Shown: positions 30,025 to 41,958, counted from the stretch's first letter. The stretch: DNA of 64,000 bases from Prochlorococcus sp. AG-459-N19 (GCA_003209375.1 QCRF01000003.1:33811-97810), one strand, 5' to 3'. Program-made: numbers and translations. The notes: a model not told the origin generated them from the sequence alone.

Positions 30025-30733
30025 ATTGAAACTAGCTTTTATAACGGGTGCTACTAAAGGTATTGGCAGATCTACTGCAATTGCTTTTGCTAATTCTGGC
30101 TGGGATTTAATTTTACTCTCCAGGAATATGAATTTAATGGAGAAACTAAAGAGCGAACTGTTGACTACCAAATCAAAAATTAACCTAGTTAAATGTGATT
30201 TATCTAATCCTTTAGAAATAGAGCATAGTGTTAAAGAAGCAATTGAGAAGTATGGGTGCCCTTCAGTATTGATAAATAATGCTGGTTGTGCTTTTAACGG
30301 TCCCTTAGTTGAAATGGATTTAGGTCAATGGGAACAAACTATGCAAATCAACCTCACAAGTGTTTTCCAGATTTGCAGTTCAATAATTCCTAAAATGAGA
30401 AAAAATGGTGGATTAGTCATTAATGTTAGTAGCCATGCTTCTTATAATGCATTTCCCCAGTGGGGAGCATATTGTATTTCAAAGTCTGCACTAGCTATGT
30501 TTACTAAATGCTTGAGGGAAGAGGAGAGATCTAATTCAATAAGAGCTTGCACAATAACTTTAGGTTCAGTAAATACACCTCTTTGGGACTCAGAGTCTAT
30601 CAATGCTGATTTTGATCGAACTTCTATGCTCTCCTCAAATGAAGTATCAGATACTATTCTCTATATGGCTCAACAACCTGAATCACAACTGATTGAAGAC
30701 TTAACTTTAATGCCCTCTGGAGGAGCTTTTTAA
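29999..30733 (+). CDS. Short-chain dehydrogenase/reductase
   Basis: Classical SDR fold: cofactor motif [14 protein letters not shown] at the N-terminus, [11 protein letters not shown] near residue 95, catalytic Ser in INVSSHAS near residue 145, and [11 protein letters not shown] (YxxxK). The substrate is unknown. The start is uncertain: GTG at 29999 (used here), TTG at 29984, or TTG at 30026, all overlapping or abutting accA. Its position after aar and accA suggests a lipid-related role, which is inference. Confidence 0.83.
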   Translation: MKSPKKLNKLKLAFITGATKGIGRSTAIAFANSGWDLILLSRNMNLMEKLKSELLTTKSKINLVKCDLSNPLEIEHSVKEAIEKYGCPSVLINNAGCAFNGPLVEMDLGQWEQTMQINLTSVFQICSSIIPKMRKNGGLVINVSSHASYNAFPQWGAYCISKSALAMFTKCLREEERSNSIRACTITLGSVNTPLWDSESINADFDRTSMLSSNEVSDTILYMAQQPESQLIEDLTLMPSGGAF

Positions 30734-30812
30734 ACATTCTGTTTATATGCCTAACCTTAAAATAGTGATTTTTTTTAGGGCAACGCGAACCCGATTAAAC
30801 AAGAGAATGTGA

Positions 30813-30818
30813 TATAGT
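30813..30818 (+). promoter_or_regulatory. Probable -10 box upstream of folE
   Basis: TATAGT placed about 70 bases before the folE ATG. Transcription would begin near 30825, giving a leader of about 60 bases that contains the hairpin at 30846-30876. A convincing -35 was not found. Confidence 0.35.
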
Positions 30819-30845
30819 GTATAAGCAATTAAGCTTTTAGAAGAT

Positions 30846-30876
30846 ACAGAAAATTAAGTTGCATACAATTTTCTGT
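30846..30876 (+). promoter_or_regulatory. Hairpin in the folE leader
   Basis: A perfect 10-bp inverted repeat (ACAGAAAATT / AATTTTCTGT) with an 11-base loop ends ten bases before the folE ATG. Folding would occupy the zone just upstream of the ribosome-binding region. No known riboswitch class is recognised. Confidence 0.5.
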
Positions 30877-30886
30877 CAAGAATTTT

Positions 30887-31627
30887 ATGACCTCTACATT
30901 ACCCAACGATAATATTAGAAACTTTGACGACCAGATTACTAATAAATTAATCTCCGAAATTATAAGAGACAGAATTAAAAATTCTGGAACTAGATTTAGC
31001 GCCAACGATAATATCGCAGATTTTATAAACCCTGGAGAATTAGAGATTTTAGAAAGAGAAGTTGCCTCAAGAGTCAAGGACTTACTAAAGTCCCTCATAA
31101 TAGATGTTGAAAATGATCATAACACTCAAGAAACTGCTGAAAGAGTTTCAAAAATGTATTTAAATGAAGTTTTTAAAGGCAGATATCATCAACAACCTAA
31201 AGTTACAAGTTTCCCAAATGATAAAAATCTTGATGAGATTTATACAGTCGGCCCAATTTCTGTTAGATCTGCATGTTCGCATCATTTAGTTCCAATTCTA
31301 GGAGAGTGTTGGATAGGCATTAAACCTGGGAATAAAGTCATAGGACTTTCAAAATTTGCGAGAGTTGCTGATTGGGTTTTTTCAAGACCTCATATTCAAG
31401 AAGAAGCTGTAATGATCCTTGCAGATGAAATTGAAAAACTTTGTGAACCCAAAGGTTTAGGCATTATTGTAAAGGCCCAACATTATTGTATGAAGTGGAG
31501 GGGAGTCAAAGAACCAAATACAAGTATGATTAATTCTGTGGTAAGAGGCGATTTTAGACACGATTTAAGTTTAAAACAAGAATTTTTTGAGCTTGTAAAA
31601 CAGCAGTCCGCTACTAATAATTACTAA
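30887..31627 (+). CDS. folE: GTP cyclohydrolase I
   Basis: First enzyme of tetrahydrofolate and pterin synthesis, converting GTP to dihydroneopterin triphosphate. The zinc motif is SACSHHLVPILGECWIG near residue 127, and IIVKAQHYCMKWRGVKEP supplies the second Cys. ETAERVSKMYLNE precedes it. The N-terminal 60 residues are variable. Length 246 is typical for type IA. Its 3' end overlaps trpF on the other strand by four bases. Confidence 0.95.
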   Translation: MTSTLPNDNIRNFDDQITNKLISEIIRDRIKNSGTRFSANDNIADFINPGELEILEREVASRVKDLLKSLIIDVENDHNTQETAERVSKMYLNEVFKGRYHQQPKVTSFPNDKNLDEIYTVGPISVRSACSHHLVPILGECWIGIKPGNKVIGLSKFARVADWVFSRPHIQEEAVMILADEIEKLCEPKGLGIIVKAQHYCMKWRGVKEPNTSMINSVVRGDFRHDLSLKQEFFELVKQQSATNNY

Positions 31628-32295
31628 TCCTTTGTTAAAAACTTAAAAAGTTCTTCTGTTTTTTTTATATCTTTTAAACCTGGAGATATTTCAATACTAC
31701 TTGAAATATCTATGCCATCTGGTTTGAAGTCAGTAAGGATTTCATCAATCCATTCAATTGATATTCCACCTGCCAAAAACCATGGTTTGCTAAATTGCAA
31801 ATTCTTTAAATAAATAGAATTTATTTTTTTCCCTGAACCTCCATAAGTTTCTTTGTTCCAAGAATCAAGTAGTATCGCATCTACAAAATTTTCAAAAGGT
31901 TTTATTTTATCGATGTCCTTTTCCGTTTTTATTCTGAAAGCCTTCCATAGGCCAATATAAGGAATTTTTTTCCTTATTTCTTTGCAATAATCAATATCTT
32001 CATCTCCGTGTAATTGAATGATAGTTTCACTTGGGTTGCCTAAGAAGTTTTTGATAATTAAATCTATAGGACAATTTTGCACAACAGTTACTCTATCGAT
32101 TTTTGGATAAAAGTTTTCTAGGGTTTTAAATATTTTTTTCTTAATTTCAGCTGATACATACCTTGGCGACTCTTCAACCGAAATAATGCCAATAGCATTC
32201 GCCCCTAATTTAGCAACTTGAAGAGCTTGTTCTTCAGAAGTTAGTCCACAAATTTTAACTAAAGGATTAGTCTTGGGCATATCATTATCCTGCAT
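31624..32295 (-). CDS. trpF: Phosphoribosylanthranilate isomerase
   Basis: Tryptophan pathway TIM-barrel enzyme. The opening VKICGLTSEEQALQVAKLGA (catalytic Cys in KICG), the IIQLHGDE motif near residue 94 and the LAGGISIEWIDE near residue 173 are standard. Length 223, slightly long because of the N-terminus; an in-frame ATG at 32280 would shorten it by five residues. Divergent from the site-2 protease. Confidence 0.93.
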   Translation of the reverse strand: MQDNDMPKTNPLVKICGLTSEEQALQVAKLGANAIGIISVEESPRYVSAEIKKKIFKTLENFYPKIDRVTVVQNCPIDLIIKNFLGNPSETIIQLHGDEDIDYCKEIRKKIPYIGLWKAFRIKTEKDIDKIKPFENFVDAILLDSWNKETYGGSGKKINSIYLKNLQFSKPWFLAGGISIEWIDEILTDFKPDGIDISSSIEISPGLKDIKKTEELFKFLTKD

Positions 32296-32335
32296 GTAAG
32301 ATTAATATTATTGCTAAATATAGCGGAGATTATTT

Positions 32336-33559
32336 TTGAGAAGTTGGCAAATTTTTAAAATATGGGGAATTCCCTTTAAAGTTCATCCCTATTGGTTTGT
32401 TATTCTCTTTTTATTCTCATGGAGTATAAGTAATCAGGTCAATTTATCTTCTGGCGATATCTACAATAATAAAGAAGCTTGGATTATAGGGTTTTTAACT
32501 TCTTTTTTCTTATTATCTTCAATTATTTTTCATGAGGTCTTTCATACTTTTGTTTCACTTAATCAGGGTGTAAAAATAAAAAAAATTACTTTTTATTTTT
32601 TAGGAGCAATTTTACAAATAGATAAGTATTGTCAAACTGCTTTAGGTAATATAAAAATTGCAATTGTAAGACCTCTTTTATGTTTCGCTACAGCATCTAT
32701 CTTACTTTTAATTAGTAATAGCATTCCATCTCAGGAACAAATAGCAGTTAATGTAATTTCAAGAGTAGGTATATTTAATTTATTTTTAGGCTTCTTAAAT
32801 TTGATTCCAATTGGTTCTTTAGATGGAGGGAATTTATTAAAAAGTATTATTTGGCATTTCTCAGGTAGTAAAAATAAAGGAAGGAATTTCCTAAATAAAG
32901 TAAATTTATTATTATCTTTTATTGTTTTATTTTTTGGGATAATTTGTTTATTTAGATTTAACTTTTACTTTGGTTTTATTCTTTCTTTTTTGGGATTGTT
33001 TGGAATTAATTCTTCAAAATCTGAAAGTCAATTTTTTAAAATTGAAAACATACTTAAATTTAGTAAAGTTTCTGAGATCAAATTAAAACCTTTGAGGAAA
33101 ATTGAATACGATTCAAATTTCTCAGAATTTAATAAGTTAATAAAAAATAAGAAGGATGCATCGGATAAATATTTTTTTGTTACTAATAATGGTAGGTGGA
33201 CCGGTTTTGTTCATGAGAATATTTTAAAAAATGTTTCCTTAAAAAAATGGGAAAAGAACTTTATTGGAGATTTTAAGAAACCAATCGATAGTTTTGGAAG
33301 TGTATCTTATAACGATAAATTATGGAGAACTATAGAAAGACTTGAAGAAACAAATGAAGGTTTTTTATTGGTTCTCAATGCTGCAGATATCCCTTTGGGG
33401 ATAATTGATAGGTCAAAAATTGGAAACTTTGTCTTGAATAAACTAGGTTTTAATTTGCCTTCAGATATTGTAAACAAATTAAACTTTAAGAATAATTATC
33501 CCTTAGGAATTGAATTGCCGAGAATAATTAATTCAATGAAGCAGAAAGGAGATCTTTAA
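32336..33559 (+). CDS. Site-2-type intramembrane metalloprotease (M50)
   Basis: Multi-span zinc protease. The metal site is HEVFH at residues 66-70 inside a membrane helix, paired with LNLIPIGSLDGGNLL near residue 160 (second-site Asp). Four or more hydrophobic segments cover residues 15-230, and the C-terminal soluble part (about 245-400) resembles a pair of CBS domains. TTG start. Such proteases usually release membrane-bound regulators; the substrate here is unknown. Confidence 0.84.
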   Translation: MRSWQIFKIWGIPFKVHPYWFVILFLFSWSISNQVNLSSGDIYNNKEAWIIGFLTSFFLLSSIIFHEVFHTFVSLNQGVKIKKITFYFLGAILQIDKYCQTALGNIKIAIVRPLLCFATASILLLISNSIPSQEQIAVNVISRVGIFNLFLGFLNLIPIGSLDGGNLLKSIIWHFSGSKNKGRNFLNKVNLLLSFIVLFFGIICLFRFNFYFGFILSFLGLFGINSSKSESQFFKIENILKFSKVSEIKLKPLRKIEYDSNFSEFNKLIKNKKDASDKYFFVTNNGRWTGFVHENILKNVSLKKWEKNFIGDFKKPIDSFGSVSYNDKLWRTIERLEETNEGFLLVLNAADIPLGIIDRSKIGNFVLNKLGFNLPSDIVNKLNFKNNYPLGIELPRIINSMKQKGDL

Positions 33560-33581
33560 TAATTCTTCTCATTAAAATTTT

Positions 33582-34274
33582 CTACTTTTTATTATCTATG
33601 GCAATATTTTTGAAATTTATATTGGATTTATTTTCCAGGAATGAATTTCTCAAGTGTTGAACTATTTCATCATTTGTTAGTTTTAAATTTATTTTTGGTG
33701 GAGCTTCTTCTTTGAATAATTTGAACCACAAATCTCTTGAAGGATTTGTTTGAATTTCTCCATGTTGCAGGAATGCACCTTTTTTACGAAATTGAGCACT
33801 ACCTATTCTCTTAAACCCATCCTGATCAACTAAATCAGAAATTAATGAAGTCCCAAAACAATTCGTTTTAATACTTGATTTTCGTGAATTACCATATTGT
33901 AAGTTTAGACCTAATTCTCCAAAACTTTTAATTAACCAATTATTAACCATTTCATAACTTAAGATTTTATAGTAACTTTTTTTAAATGTTAATGCATATG
34001 TTATGCCTCCTGAATGCAGAACAGCTCCTCCTCCAGAGGGACGTCTAACAATATTAATTTCCCCATTTGATGATAAATGTTTCCAATTAAGAGGAATTTC
34101 CTTTTGGTGAAAGCCAATTGATAGCCAATCCCCAGTCCAATAGTAGAACCTCAATGTGAGAATTATTTCGGGATTCGAAATTGTCTGATTTAAAGAATTT
34201 AAATCTAAAGCCATTTGATCAAATCCAGGTAAATTATTTGTTGAAAAAATTAAAGCCTGATTTTTAATTCCCAA
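33582..34274 (-). CDS. Lipoate/biotin protein ligase-like protein
   Basis: Belongs to the BPL/LplA/LipB fold. The hallmark is IVRRPSGGGAVLHSGGITYAL near residues 75-95, where the RxxGGGAV loop binds the acyl-adenylate. Length 230 is close to LplA N-domain-only proteins. TTG start. It may attach lipoate or octanoate to an E2 or H protein, but the substrate is not clear from this window. Confidence 0.78.
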   Translation of the reverse strand: MGIKNQALIFSTNNLPGFDQMALDLNSLNQTISNPEIILTLRFYYWTGDWLSIGFHQKEIPLNWKHLSSNGEINIVRRPSGGGAVLHSGGITYALTFKKSYYKILSYEMVNNWLIKSFGELGLNLQYGNSRKSSIKTNCFGTSLISDLVDQDGFKRIGSAQFRKKGAFLQHGEIQTNPSRDLWFKLFKEEAPPKINLKLTNDEIVQHLRNSFLENKSNINFKNIAIDNKK

Positions 34275-34411
34275 AATTAACTTTGTAGGTTTATTTATGA
34301 TAATTTTTAATAAATTTTTTCTTTTAATTTGTTAATTACGTAACATCATTTTGTAATAGTGTTTCAAATCTTCTCTTTTCGGTGGAGAATATAGAAAATA
34401 ATTTTTTTACC

Positions 34412-34516
34412 ATGGAGCCAACTCAAACAATAAATCTTATTGCATTAAGCCTCATAGTTGTTATGCATGCAGGAGTTTTAGCATTAAGACTAGGAATTAG
34501 TTTAGGTAGGAACTAA
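34412..34516 (+). CDS. psaM: Photosystem I subunit PsaM
   Basis: A 34-residue single-helix protein at the photosystem I trimer interface. The frame opens ATG at 34412 and reads [18 protein letters not shown], then a glycine-rich tail ending LGRN and TAA. The hydrophobic core (about residues 8-27) is one membrane helix. It is the right length and sequence type for PsaM and falls below common ORF length cut-offs. Confidence 0.92.
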   Translation: MEPTQTINLIALSLIVVMHAGVLALRLGISLGRN

Positions 34517-34601
34517 AGTCCATTAGAAAATTTCTAACTTATAAGGTAATAATAAAGTAAGACTGAATTGATTTATTCAGTAAAAATATCAAGTACTTAA
34601 T

Positions 34602-34949
34602 TTGTCAAAATCTTTTTATAAAAATAGTATTTTCCAAAAGAAATATTTAGGATCTTTATTTATAAAAAGACAACACAAGCAGGATAATTTTGTATCATTG
34701 ATTTTTTTAATTATAAAAATTAGCTTTTCCCTTTTAGCAATAATAAGCCTGATTAAGCTTGGCTATAGTTCTAAAGTTAGGTTGACCAGATTAAGGGAAA
34801 TTGAAGACTCATTTTTATACGAAAAATATAGATTTAATGTTTTAACAGATAAGTTTGATGATTTATTATCTTCTGAAGGTGAGCAAAGATTTATGAAGGA
34901 TCAGGATCAAATAATTTCTAGGGACCTTATCAGAGTAATATGGCGTTGA
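34602..34949 (+). CDS. Conserved-type bitopic membrane protein, unknown
   Basis: Unrecognised 115-residue protein starting at TTG. A basic N-terminus (residues 1-28) precedes one membrane helix (about 30-50, VSLIFLIIKISFSLLAIISL), then a charged helical region (RLREIEDSFLYEKYRF and on) that could be a coiled coil. Topology resembles small divisome or photosystem assembly factors, but no motif decides. It lies between psaM and por, 48 bases from por. Confidence 0.6.
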   Translation: MSKSFYKNSIFQKKYLGSLFIKRQHKQDNFVSLIFLIIKISFSLLAIISLIKLGYSSKVRLTRLREIEDSFLYEKYRFNVLTDKFDDLLSSEGEQRFMKDQDQIISRDLIRVIWR

Positions 34950-34997
34950 TAAGTATGATCTTGGATCATTCTACTTTTCATTTTTCAATTAACTTTT

Positions 34998-36008
34998 TTG
35001 CTAGTGAGTAAGAACATTAAGGGTTTAGTCCTATTAACAGGAACAACTTCAGGAGTTGGATTAAATACTCTAAAACCTCTATTAAGATTTGGATGGGAGG
35101 TTATAGCAGTTAATCGATCAAATAAAAGAGCTATAAAAATAGCTGAGGAATCCTTGACAAAAGAGGAAGTTAAAAATGTTCACTTTATAGAAATAGATCT
35201 TTCTAATTTGGATGATGTGAGAAAAGGTTGCGAAGAAATATTAGAAAGATTTAAGAAGCCAATAAATTCTCTTATTTGTAATGCAGCAGTTTATAAACCG
35301 AGACTAAAGAGACCTGAAAGGTCTGCTCAGGGGTTTGAAAACTCTATGGCAGTAAATCATTTTGGGCATTTTCTTATGATAAACCTACTTATGGAAAATA
35401 TTTTATCTTCTGAAAGAGAAATTGTTTTAAATGGCAAATCAACTGTATTCAAGCCAAGAATTACAGTATTAGGGACCGTTACGGCTAATTATTCAGAACT
35501 TGGAGGAAGGATCCCCATCCCTGCCCCAGCTGATTTGGGAGATTTATCTGGATTCAAAAATGGTTTTTTATCTCCAATAAGTATGGCGAATGGAAAGAAA
35601 TTTAAACCTGGTAAGGCTTATAAGGATAGCAAACTTTGTAATATGGTGACCGTTCAGGAATTGTCAAAAAGATATCATGCAGAGAAGATTATTGTAAATT
35701 CTCTATATCCTGGATGTGTAGCTGATACAAAACTTTTTAGAGATACACCTTGGTTATTTAGATTTCTTTTCCCGATATTTCAAAAATTTATAACAAAAGG
35801 ATATGTTTCACAAAGACTGGCAGGAGAGAGGGTTGCTCAAGTGGCAACTTATAAAGAATTTGCTAAACCATCAGCCCATTGGAGTTGGGGAAATCGTCAG
35901 AAAACTGGCAGAAAAGCTTTTTCTCAAAAGTTGTCAAAAAGAATAATTGATACGAAGACCTCTAAACAAACTTATGATTTAACAAGCCAATTGGTTGGAT
36001 TAGATTAA
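34998..36008 (+). CDS. por: Light-dependent protochlorophyllide reductase
   Basis: Light-driven reduction of protochlorophyllide to chlorophyllide using NADPH. SDR-like motif VLLTGTTSGVGLNTLKPL at the N-terminus, NSLICNAAVYKP near residue 90 and the catalytic YKDSKLCN near residue 210. Length 336 fits POR. It starts at TTG with a GTG two codons later as an alternative. It is convergent with chlL, six bases apart. Confidence 0.95.
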   Translation: MLVSKNIKGLVLLTGTTSGVGLNTLKPLLRFGWEVIAVNRSNKRAIKIAEESLTKEEVKNVHFIEIDLSNLDDVRKGCEEILERFKKPINSLICNAAVYKPRLKRPERSAQGFENSMAVNHFGHFLMINLLMENILSSEREIVLNGKSTVFKPRITVLGTVTANYSELGGRIPIPAPADLGDLSGFKNGFLSPISMANGKKFKPGKAYKDSKLCNMVTVQELSKRYHAEKIIVNSLYPGCVADTKLFRDTPWLFRFLFPIFQKFITKGYVSQRLAGERVAQVATYKEFAKPSAHWSWGNRQKTGRKAFSQKLSKRIIDTKTSKQTYDLTSQLVGLD

Positions 36009-36014
36009 TTTAGA

Positions 36015-36902
<888 letters not shown>

Positions 36903-37046
36903 TTAAAGCTTAAAACACATTATTATTTATATTCTTGCAGCGCAAATACACATGAAATATATTTCTAAACAAATATGTATTTAATTGTATTAAAAGTGCG
37001 AAATATGTTCTTATAACTGAATTTTTAAGATTAAATCTATTAGATT

Positions 37047-37064
37047 ATGAGTGAAAATACTCAT
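37047..37064. other. Small inverted repeat between chlB and chlL
   Basis: A 6-bp inverted repeat (ATGAGT / ACTCAT) with a 6-base loop lies in the chlB-chlL gap. There is no U-run after it on the reverse strand; it may be a processing or stability element. Confidence 0.3.
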
Positions 37065-37091
37065 GACTTAATTATATTTTATTAGTAAAAA

Positions 37092-38663
37092 TTAACTGAA
37101 ATATGCTTTAGCATCGTAAAGAGTTTCATCGCTTATCTCCGGAATTCCTCTCAAGATTGCGTATTTTTCAGTATTTGTCTTAACTTTACCTCTTACAAAA
37201 AATGGAACTTTTGTTAATTCAGCTCTACCAGATTCAGTCCAGATAATTCCTTCTTTACTATTTTTTTCTTTTTTTTCGTCAGAATTTAAAATGTCATCTG
37301 TTTTTGTCGCTGTATGTCCTAAATGGCTTTGATGGCCATCAACAAACTCAAAGTCATGTTTGAACATATCAATAAGATGCTCTTCTAAGCCCATCATTAG
37401 GGGATGTACCCAGTCATCAAAAATCACATTTGCTCCTTCCCATCCCATTTGAGGGCTATATCTTGCAGGAACATCTTGAACGTGCATTGGAGTACTAATT
37501 ACTGAGCATGGAATGCCGAGTCTTTTTGCACTATGCCTTTCCATTTGGGTCCCTAAAACTAGTTCAGGGGCGGCTTTTTTCATGGCATCTTCCACTTCTA
37601 GATAATTGTTAGTTATCAGAGCTTCTAGATTTAGATTTTTTGCAGTTACTCTAACTTGCTTGGCCATCTCCCTGCTGTATGTTCCAAGACCCACTACTTC
37701 AAAACCCAATTCTTCCTTGGCAATTTTGGCTGCTGCAATTGCATGTGTTCCATCACCAAAAATAAAAACTCTTTTGCCAGTCAGATAATTTGAGTCAACT
37801 GATTTTGAGTACCAAGGAAGTTTTGATTTATTTTCTAATTCTTTTTTATTCGTTAATGGAAGATCTAATTTCTTATGAACTTCATTTATAAATTCAATTG
37901 TATTTTTTATTCCAATTGGAATAGTGTTTGTATATTCCATTCCAAAGTTCCTTTTAAGCCATTCGCATGATGCTTCCGCAATTTCTGGATAAAGACAAAT
38001 ATTTATTTCAGCATCAATTAGTCTTTCAATATCTTCTGGACTAGCACCTAATGGCGCTACTACGTTTGTATCTATTCCTTGCTCTGAAAGTATTCGTTGG
38101 ATTTCGATTACATCATCTCTGCATCTAAATCCTAGTAATGAAGGGCCAAGTATATTGACTTTTGGTCTACGTCCAAATTCCTTCCACCTTAGAGGACTTA
38201 TTTTTTCTGAATAGCTTACTTTTTCTTTTAAAAGGGTTCTTGTTAATTGATAAAAGGTTTCTGAGGCCCCCCAATTTTCTTTCTTGCTATAAGCTGGTAA
38301 TTCAAGATTCACAATCGGCATATCAAACCCCATCCCTTTCGCAAGAGCTCCAGGTTGGTCTTGGATAAGTTCTGCTGTACAACTTTCTCCGACTAAAAGA
38401 GTTTTGGGTTTGAATCTTTCAACCGCTTCCTTAATGTTTTTTTTCACTAATTCAGCTGTATCGCCTCCAAGGTCTCTGGCTTGAAAAGTTGTATAAGTTA
38501 CTGGAGGTCTTTGCCCCCTCCTCTCGATCATTGTAAAGAGAAGATCTGCATATGTATCTCCTTGGGGGGCGTGAAGCACATAATGAATGTCTTTCATTGA
38601 CGAGGCAATTCTCATAGCACCAACATGTGGTGGTCCTTCATACGTCCAAAGAGTTAATTCCAT
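37092..38663 (-). CDS. chlB: Light-independent protochlorophyllide reductase, ChlB
   Basis: Catalytic subunit of the dark-operative enzyme, nitrogenase MoFe-like. The opening [20 protein letters not shown] is diagnostic; [15 protein letters not shown] near residue 95 and [15 protein letters not shown] near residue 320 are conserved. The C-terminal tail has the usual PFFVRGKVK. Length 523. Five bases downstream of chlN, so cotranscribed. Confidence 0.97.
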   Translation of the reverse strand: MELTLWTYEGPPHVGAMRIASSMKDIHYVLHAPQGDTYADLLFTMIERRGQRPPVTYTTFQARDLGGDTAELVKKNIKEAVERFKPKTLLVGESCTAELIQDQPGALAKGMGFDMPIVNLELPAYSKKENWGASETFYQLTRTLLKEKVSYSEKISPLRWKEFGRRPKVNILGPSLLGFRCRDDVIEIQRILSEQGIDTNVVAPLGASPEDIERLIDAEINICLYPEIAEASCEWLKRNFGMEYTNTIPIGIKNTIEFINEVHKKLDLPLTNKKELENKSKLPWYSKSVDSNYLTGKRVFIFGDGTHAIAAAKIAKEELGFEVVGLGTYSREMAKQVRVTAKNLNLEALITNNYLEVEDAMKKAAPELVLGTQMERHSAKRLGIPCSVISTPMHVQDVPARYSPQMGWEGANVIFDDWVHPLMMGLEEHLIDMFKHDFEFVDGHQSHLGHTATKTDDILNSDEKKEKNSKEGIIWTESGRAELTKVPFFVRGKVKTNTEKYAILRGIPEISDETLYDAKAYFS

Positions 38664-38668
38664 AGTTT

Positions 38669-39934
<1,266 letters not shown>

Positions 39935-40082
39935 TCAAGAGCTTATATTTCAAGCTTGCATAAACTTTTTAATTTAAGAAAGTAATTAATAAGTTCTCTT
40001 ACAAAATGAACATATTTGAAAAACTTATATGAATGTTTAAATACTTAAATGAGAATTATGAAAATTATTTTTAGAGTATATT

Positions 40083-40451
40083 CTAATTTCTATAGAAGGA
40101 ATTTCCTTGACTTGTTTTTGAAAGCTTCCATACATTTCTAGCTATTTTTGTAGCTAATAATCCTGCTCTTTCTAACTTAGATTTTCCTGGCTTAGCTCCA
40201 ATTAGAGCTGTCACTTCTGAAGTGGTCAAAGGTGCTCCAGTATTTATAGCTAATTGGGTTAACTCCAATCTATCTCTAAGGTTCTTAAGATTTGCTTTCT
40301 CAATTTTATCTTCTTCTAACCAGCTAAAAGATGGATCTTTCTGAGATAGTTTTTGCATCAGGCTTAGGCTAACTAATCCAAGAGTTTGATCAGGAGTTAA
40401 ATTTTTTTCAGTACCAGAAACATTTGGTTCTTTTTTTTGAGAAGTTCCCAT
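40083..40451 (-). CDS. Conserved-type hypothetical protein next to csoS1D
   Basis: Unrecognised, 122 residues, soluble and basic. The N-terminal 20 residues are polar and likely unstructured; the rest is helical (QTLGLVSLSLMQKLSQKD, then LTTSEVTALIGAKPGKSKL), and the last part could be a helix-turn-helix-like DNA- or RNA-binding fold, unproven. It is divergent from csoS1D across 97 bases, so a shared regulatory region is possible. Cyanobacterial restriction is my impression only. Confidence 0.65.
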   Translation of the reverse strand: MGTSQKKEPNVSGTEKNLTPDQTLGLVSLSLMQKLSQKDPSFSWLEEDKIEKANLKNLRDRLELTQLAINTGAPLTTSEVTALIGAKPGKSKLERAGLLATKIARNVWKLSKTSQGNSFYRN

Positions 40452-40535
40452 AAAAATGCATATCTTTTACTTGAAGTTATCGTTTTGTGGTAAGCATGCA
40501 AGTAAATTTAATAGAAAAAATGAACCATAATCCGT

Positions 40536-40541
40536 TATAGT
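40536..40541 (+). promoter_or_regulatory. Probable -10 box abutting the csoS1D start
   Basis: TATAGT lies seven bases before the csoS1D ATG. With normal -10 to start spacing, transcription would begin at or next to the A of ATG, so the mRNA would be leaderless. Alternatively another promoter or a later start codon is used. Confidence 0.4.
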
Positions 40542-40548
40542 CGCCTCA

Positions 40549-41319
40549 ATGGAACCAACTTCTAGCTTAAACAGAGGGGAACGAAAAAAAGGGAGTTCTC
40601 TAGTCACAGGATCTGAGGTGCAATCTCAGGGCAATGGTGCTAGCTGTTTTATTACTACCGATTCAGAAAAGTCTTTGGTATCCAGACAAGCAAGTCAAGT
40701 TGAGCAAATTGAGTTAAGAACATATGTTTTTTTAGATTCTCTGCAACCTCAATTAGCCGCATATATGGGAACTGTTAGTAGAGGTTTTTTACCTATTCCT
40801 GGTGATTCATGTCTTTGGATGGAAGTTTCACCCGGGATGGCTGTTCATAGAGTCACTGATATTGCCCTAAAAGCAAGTAATGTAAGACTTGGTCAGATGA
40901 TTGTTGAAAGAGCATTTGGATCTCTTGCTCTTTACCATAAAGATCAAAGCACGGTTTTACATTCTGGAGATGTTGTTCTAGATGCTATTGGGAGCGAAGT
41001 TAGGAAAAGAACAAAACCTGCTACGAGTTGGACTGAAGTTATTCGAGCAATTACTCCAGATCATGCAGTTTTAATAAATAGACAAAACAGAAGTGGATCA
41101 ATGATTCAGTCTGGAATGAGCATGTTTATATTAGAAACTGAACCAGCTGGTTATGTTTTAAAAGCAGCTAATGAAGCTGAAAAGGCATCTAATATAACTG
41201 TTGTTGATGTTAAGGCAGTTGGAGCTTTTGGTAGATTAACTCTCGCCGGGAAAGAAGGGGATGTAGAAGAAGCAGCAGCTGCTGCTATAAGAGCAATTGA
41301 AGAGATTTCAAATTATTGA
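40549..41319 (+). CDS. csoS1D: Carboxysome tandem-BMC shell protein CsoS1D
   Basis: Shell protein with two fused bacterial microcompartment domains that forms gated trimer pores in the alpha-carboxysome. After a variable, Ser-rich N-terminus (residues 1-50), two BMC domains follow: one around [20 protein letters not shown], one around [19 protein letters not shown]. Both end in typical [24 protein letters not shown] strands. Length 256 matches Prochlorococcus CsoS1D. It is separated from csoS1 by the reverse-strand rdgB. Confidence 0.95.
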   Translation: MEPTSSLNRGERKKGSSLVTGSEVQSQGNGASCFITTDSEKSLVSRQASQVEQIELRTYVFLDSLQPQLAAYMGTVSRGFLPIPGDSCLWMEVSPGMAVHRVTDIALKASNVRLGQMIVERAFGSLALYHKDQSTVLHSGDVVLDAIGSEVRKRTKPATSWTEVIRAITPDHAVLINRQNRSGSMIQSGMSMFILETEPAGYVLKAANEAEKASNITVVDVKAVGAFGRLTLAGKEGDVEEAAAAAIRAIEEISNY

Positions 41320-41326
41320 GAATTTT

Positions 41327-41911
41327 TTAACTCAAACCTATCTCTTTTTTTAAAAAAGGTGACATAATTTTTGCAGCTTTACCTCTACTACCTAATTTAT
41401 TTAGTTGTGATTGAGAGAGCTCACCGTAAACACAGTTAGCCTCTTTTACCCAAAAAATAGATTCGAATTCCCCATTTGGATATTTGGGGTCCTTAAGAAT
41501 TTCTCCCCAGCATATTCCTGTTGTATCTTTAACTAAGTTTCCTAAGGGATCGCACAAAACCATACAACTTATAAATCTTGCACTCCTATAAGGGCTATCA
41601 GAAAGTTCATTAATTAATTTTTTAATTTTCTCATCATTATTTTTGGCATATCGAGCAGAATAAATTCCTGGTCGACCATCTAAAACATCTACTTCAAGAC
41701 CCGAGTCATCAGCTAATGCCCAAGTTTTAGTCTCTAGAGCAGCTGCTTTTGCTTTTAGAAGTGCATTCTCAAAATATGTGTTTCCAGTCTCTTCAACATT
41801 TAAATATTCTGGTTGCTTCTCAACCTTTAAAGATAAAACATCCAGCATCTCTGAAATCTCAGATACTTTCCTTTGATTGCCACTCGCAATAGTTAGAACT
41901 GGAAGGTTCAA
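41327..41911 (-). CDS. rdgB: dITP/XTP pyrophosphatase (RdgB/HAM1)
   Basis: Removes non-canonical purine nucleotides from the pool. Motifs: TIASGNQRKVSEISEML at the N-terminus and LADDSGLEVDVLDGRPGIYSARYA near residue 67, diagnostic of the family. Length 194 is standard. The start is TTG. It is oriented opposite to and between the carboxysome genes csoS1D and csoS1, ending convergent with csoS1D; a functional link to carboxysomes is not evident. Confidence 0.93.
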   Translation of the reverse strand: MNLPVLTIASGNQRKVSEISEMLDVLSLKVEKQPEYLNVEETGNTYFENALLKAKAAALETKTWALADDSGLEVDVLDGRPGIYSARYAKNNDEKIKKLINELSDSPYRSARFISCMVLCDPLGNLVKDTTGICWGEILKDPKYPNGEFESIFWVKEANCVYGELSQSQLNKLGSRGKAAKIMSPFLKKEIGLS

Positions 41912-41958
41912 AATAACTAATAAATTTATTGTGAGTATTATCTTACTTCAAAGCTTGA

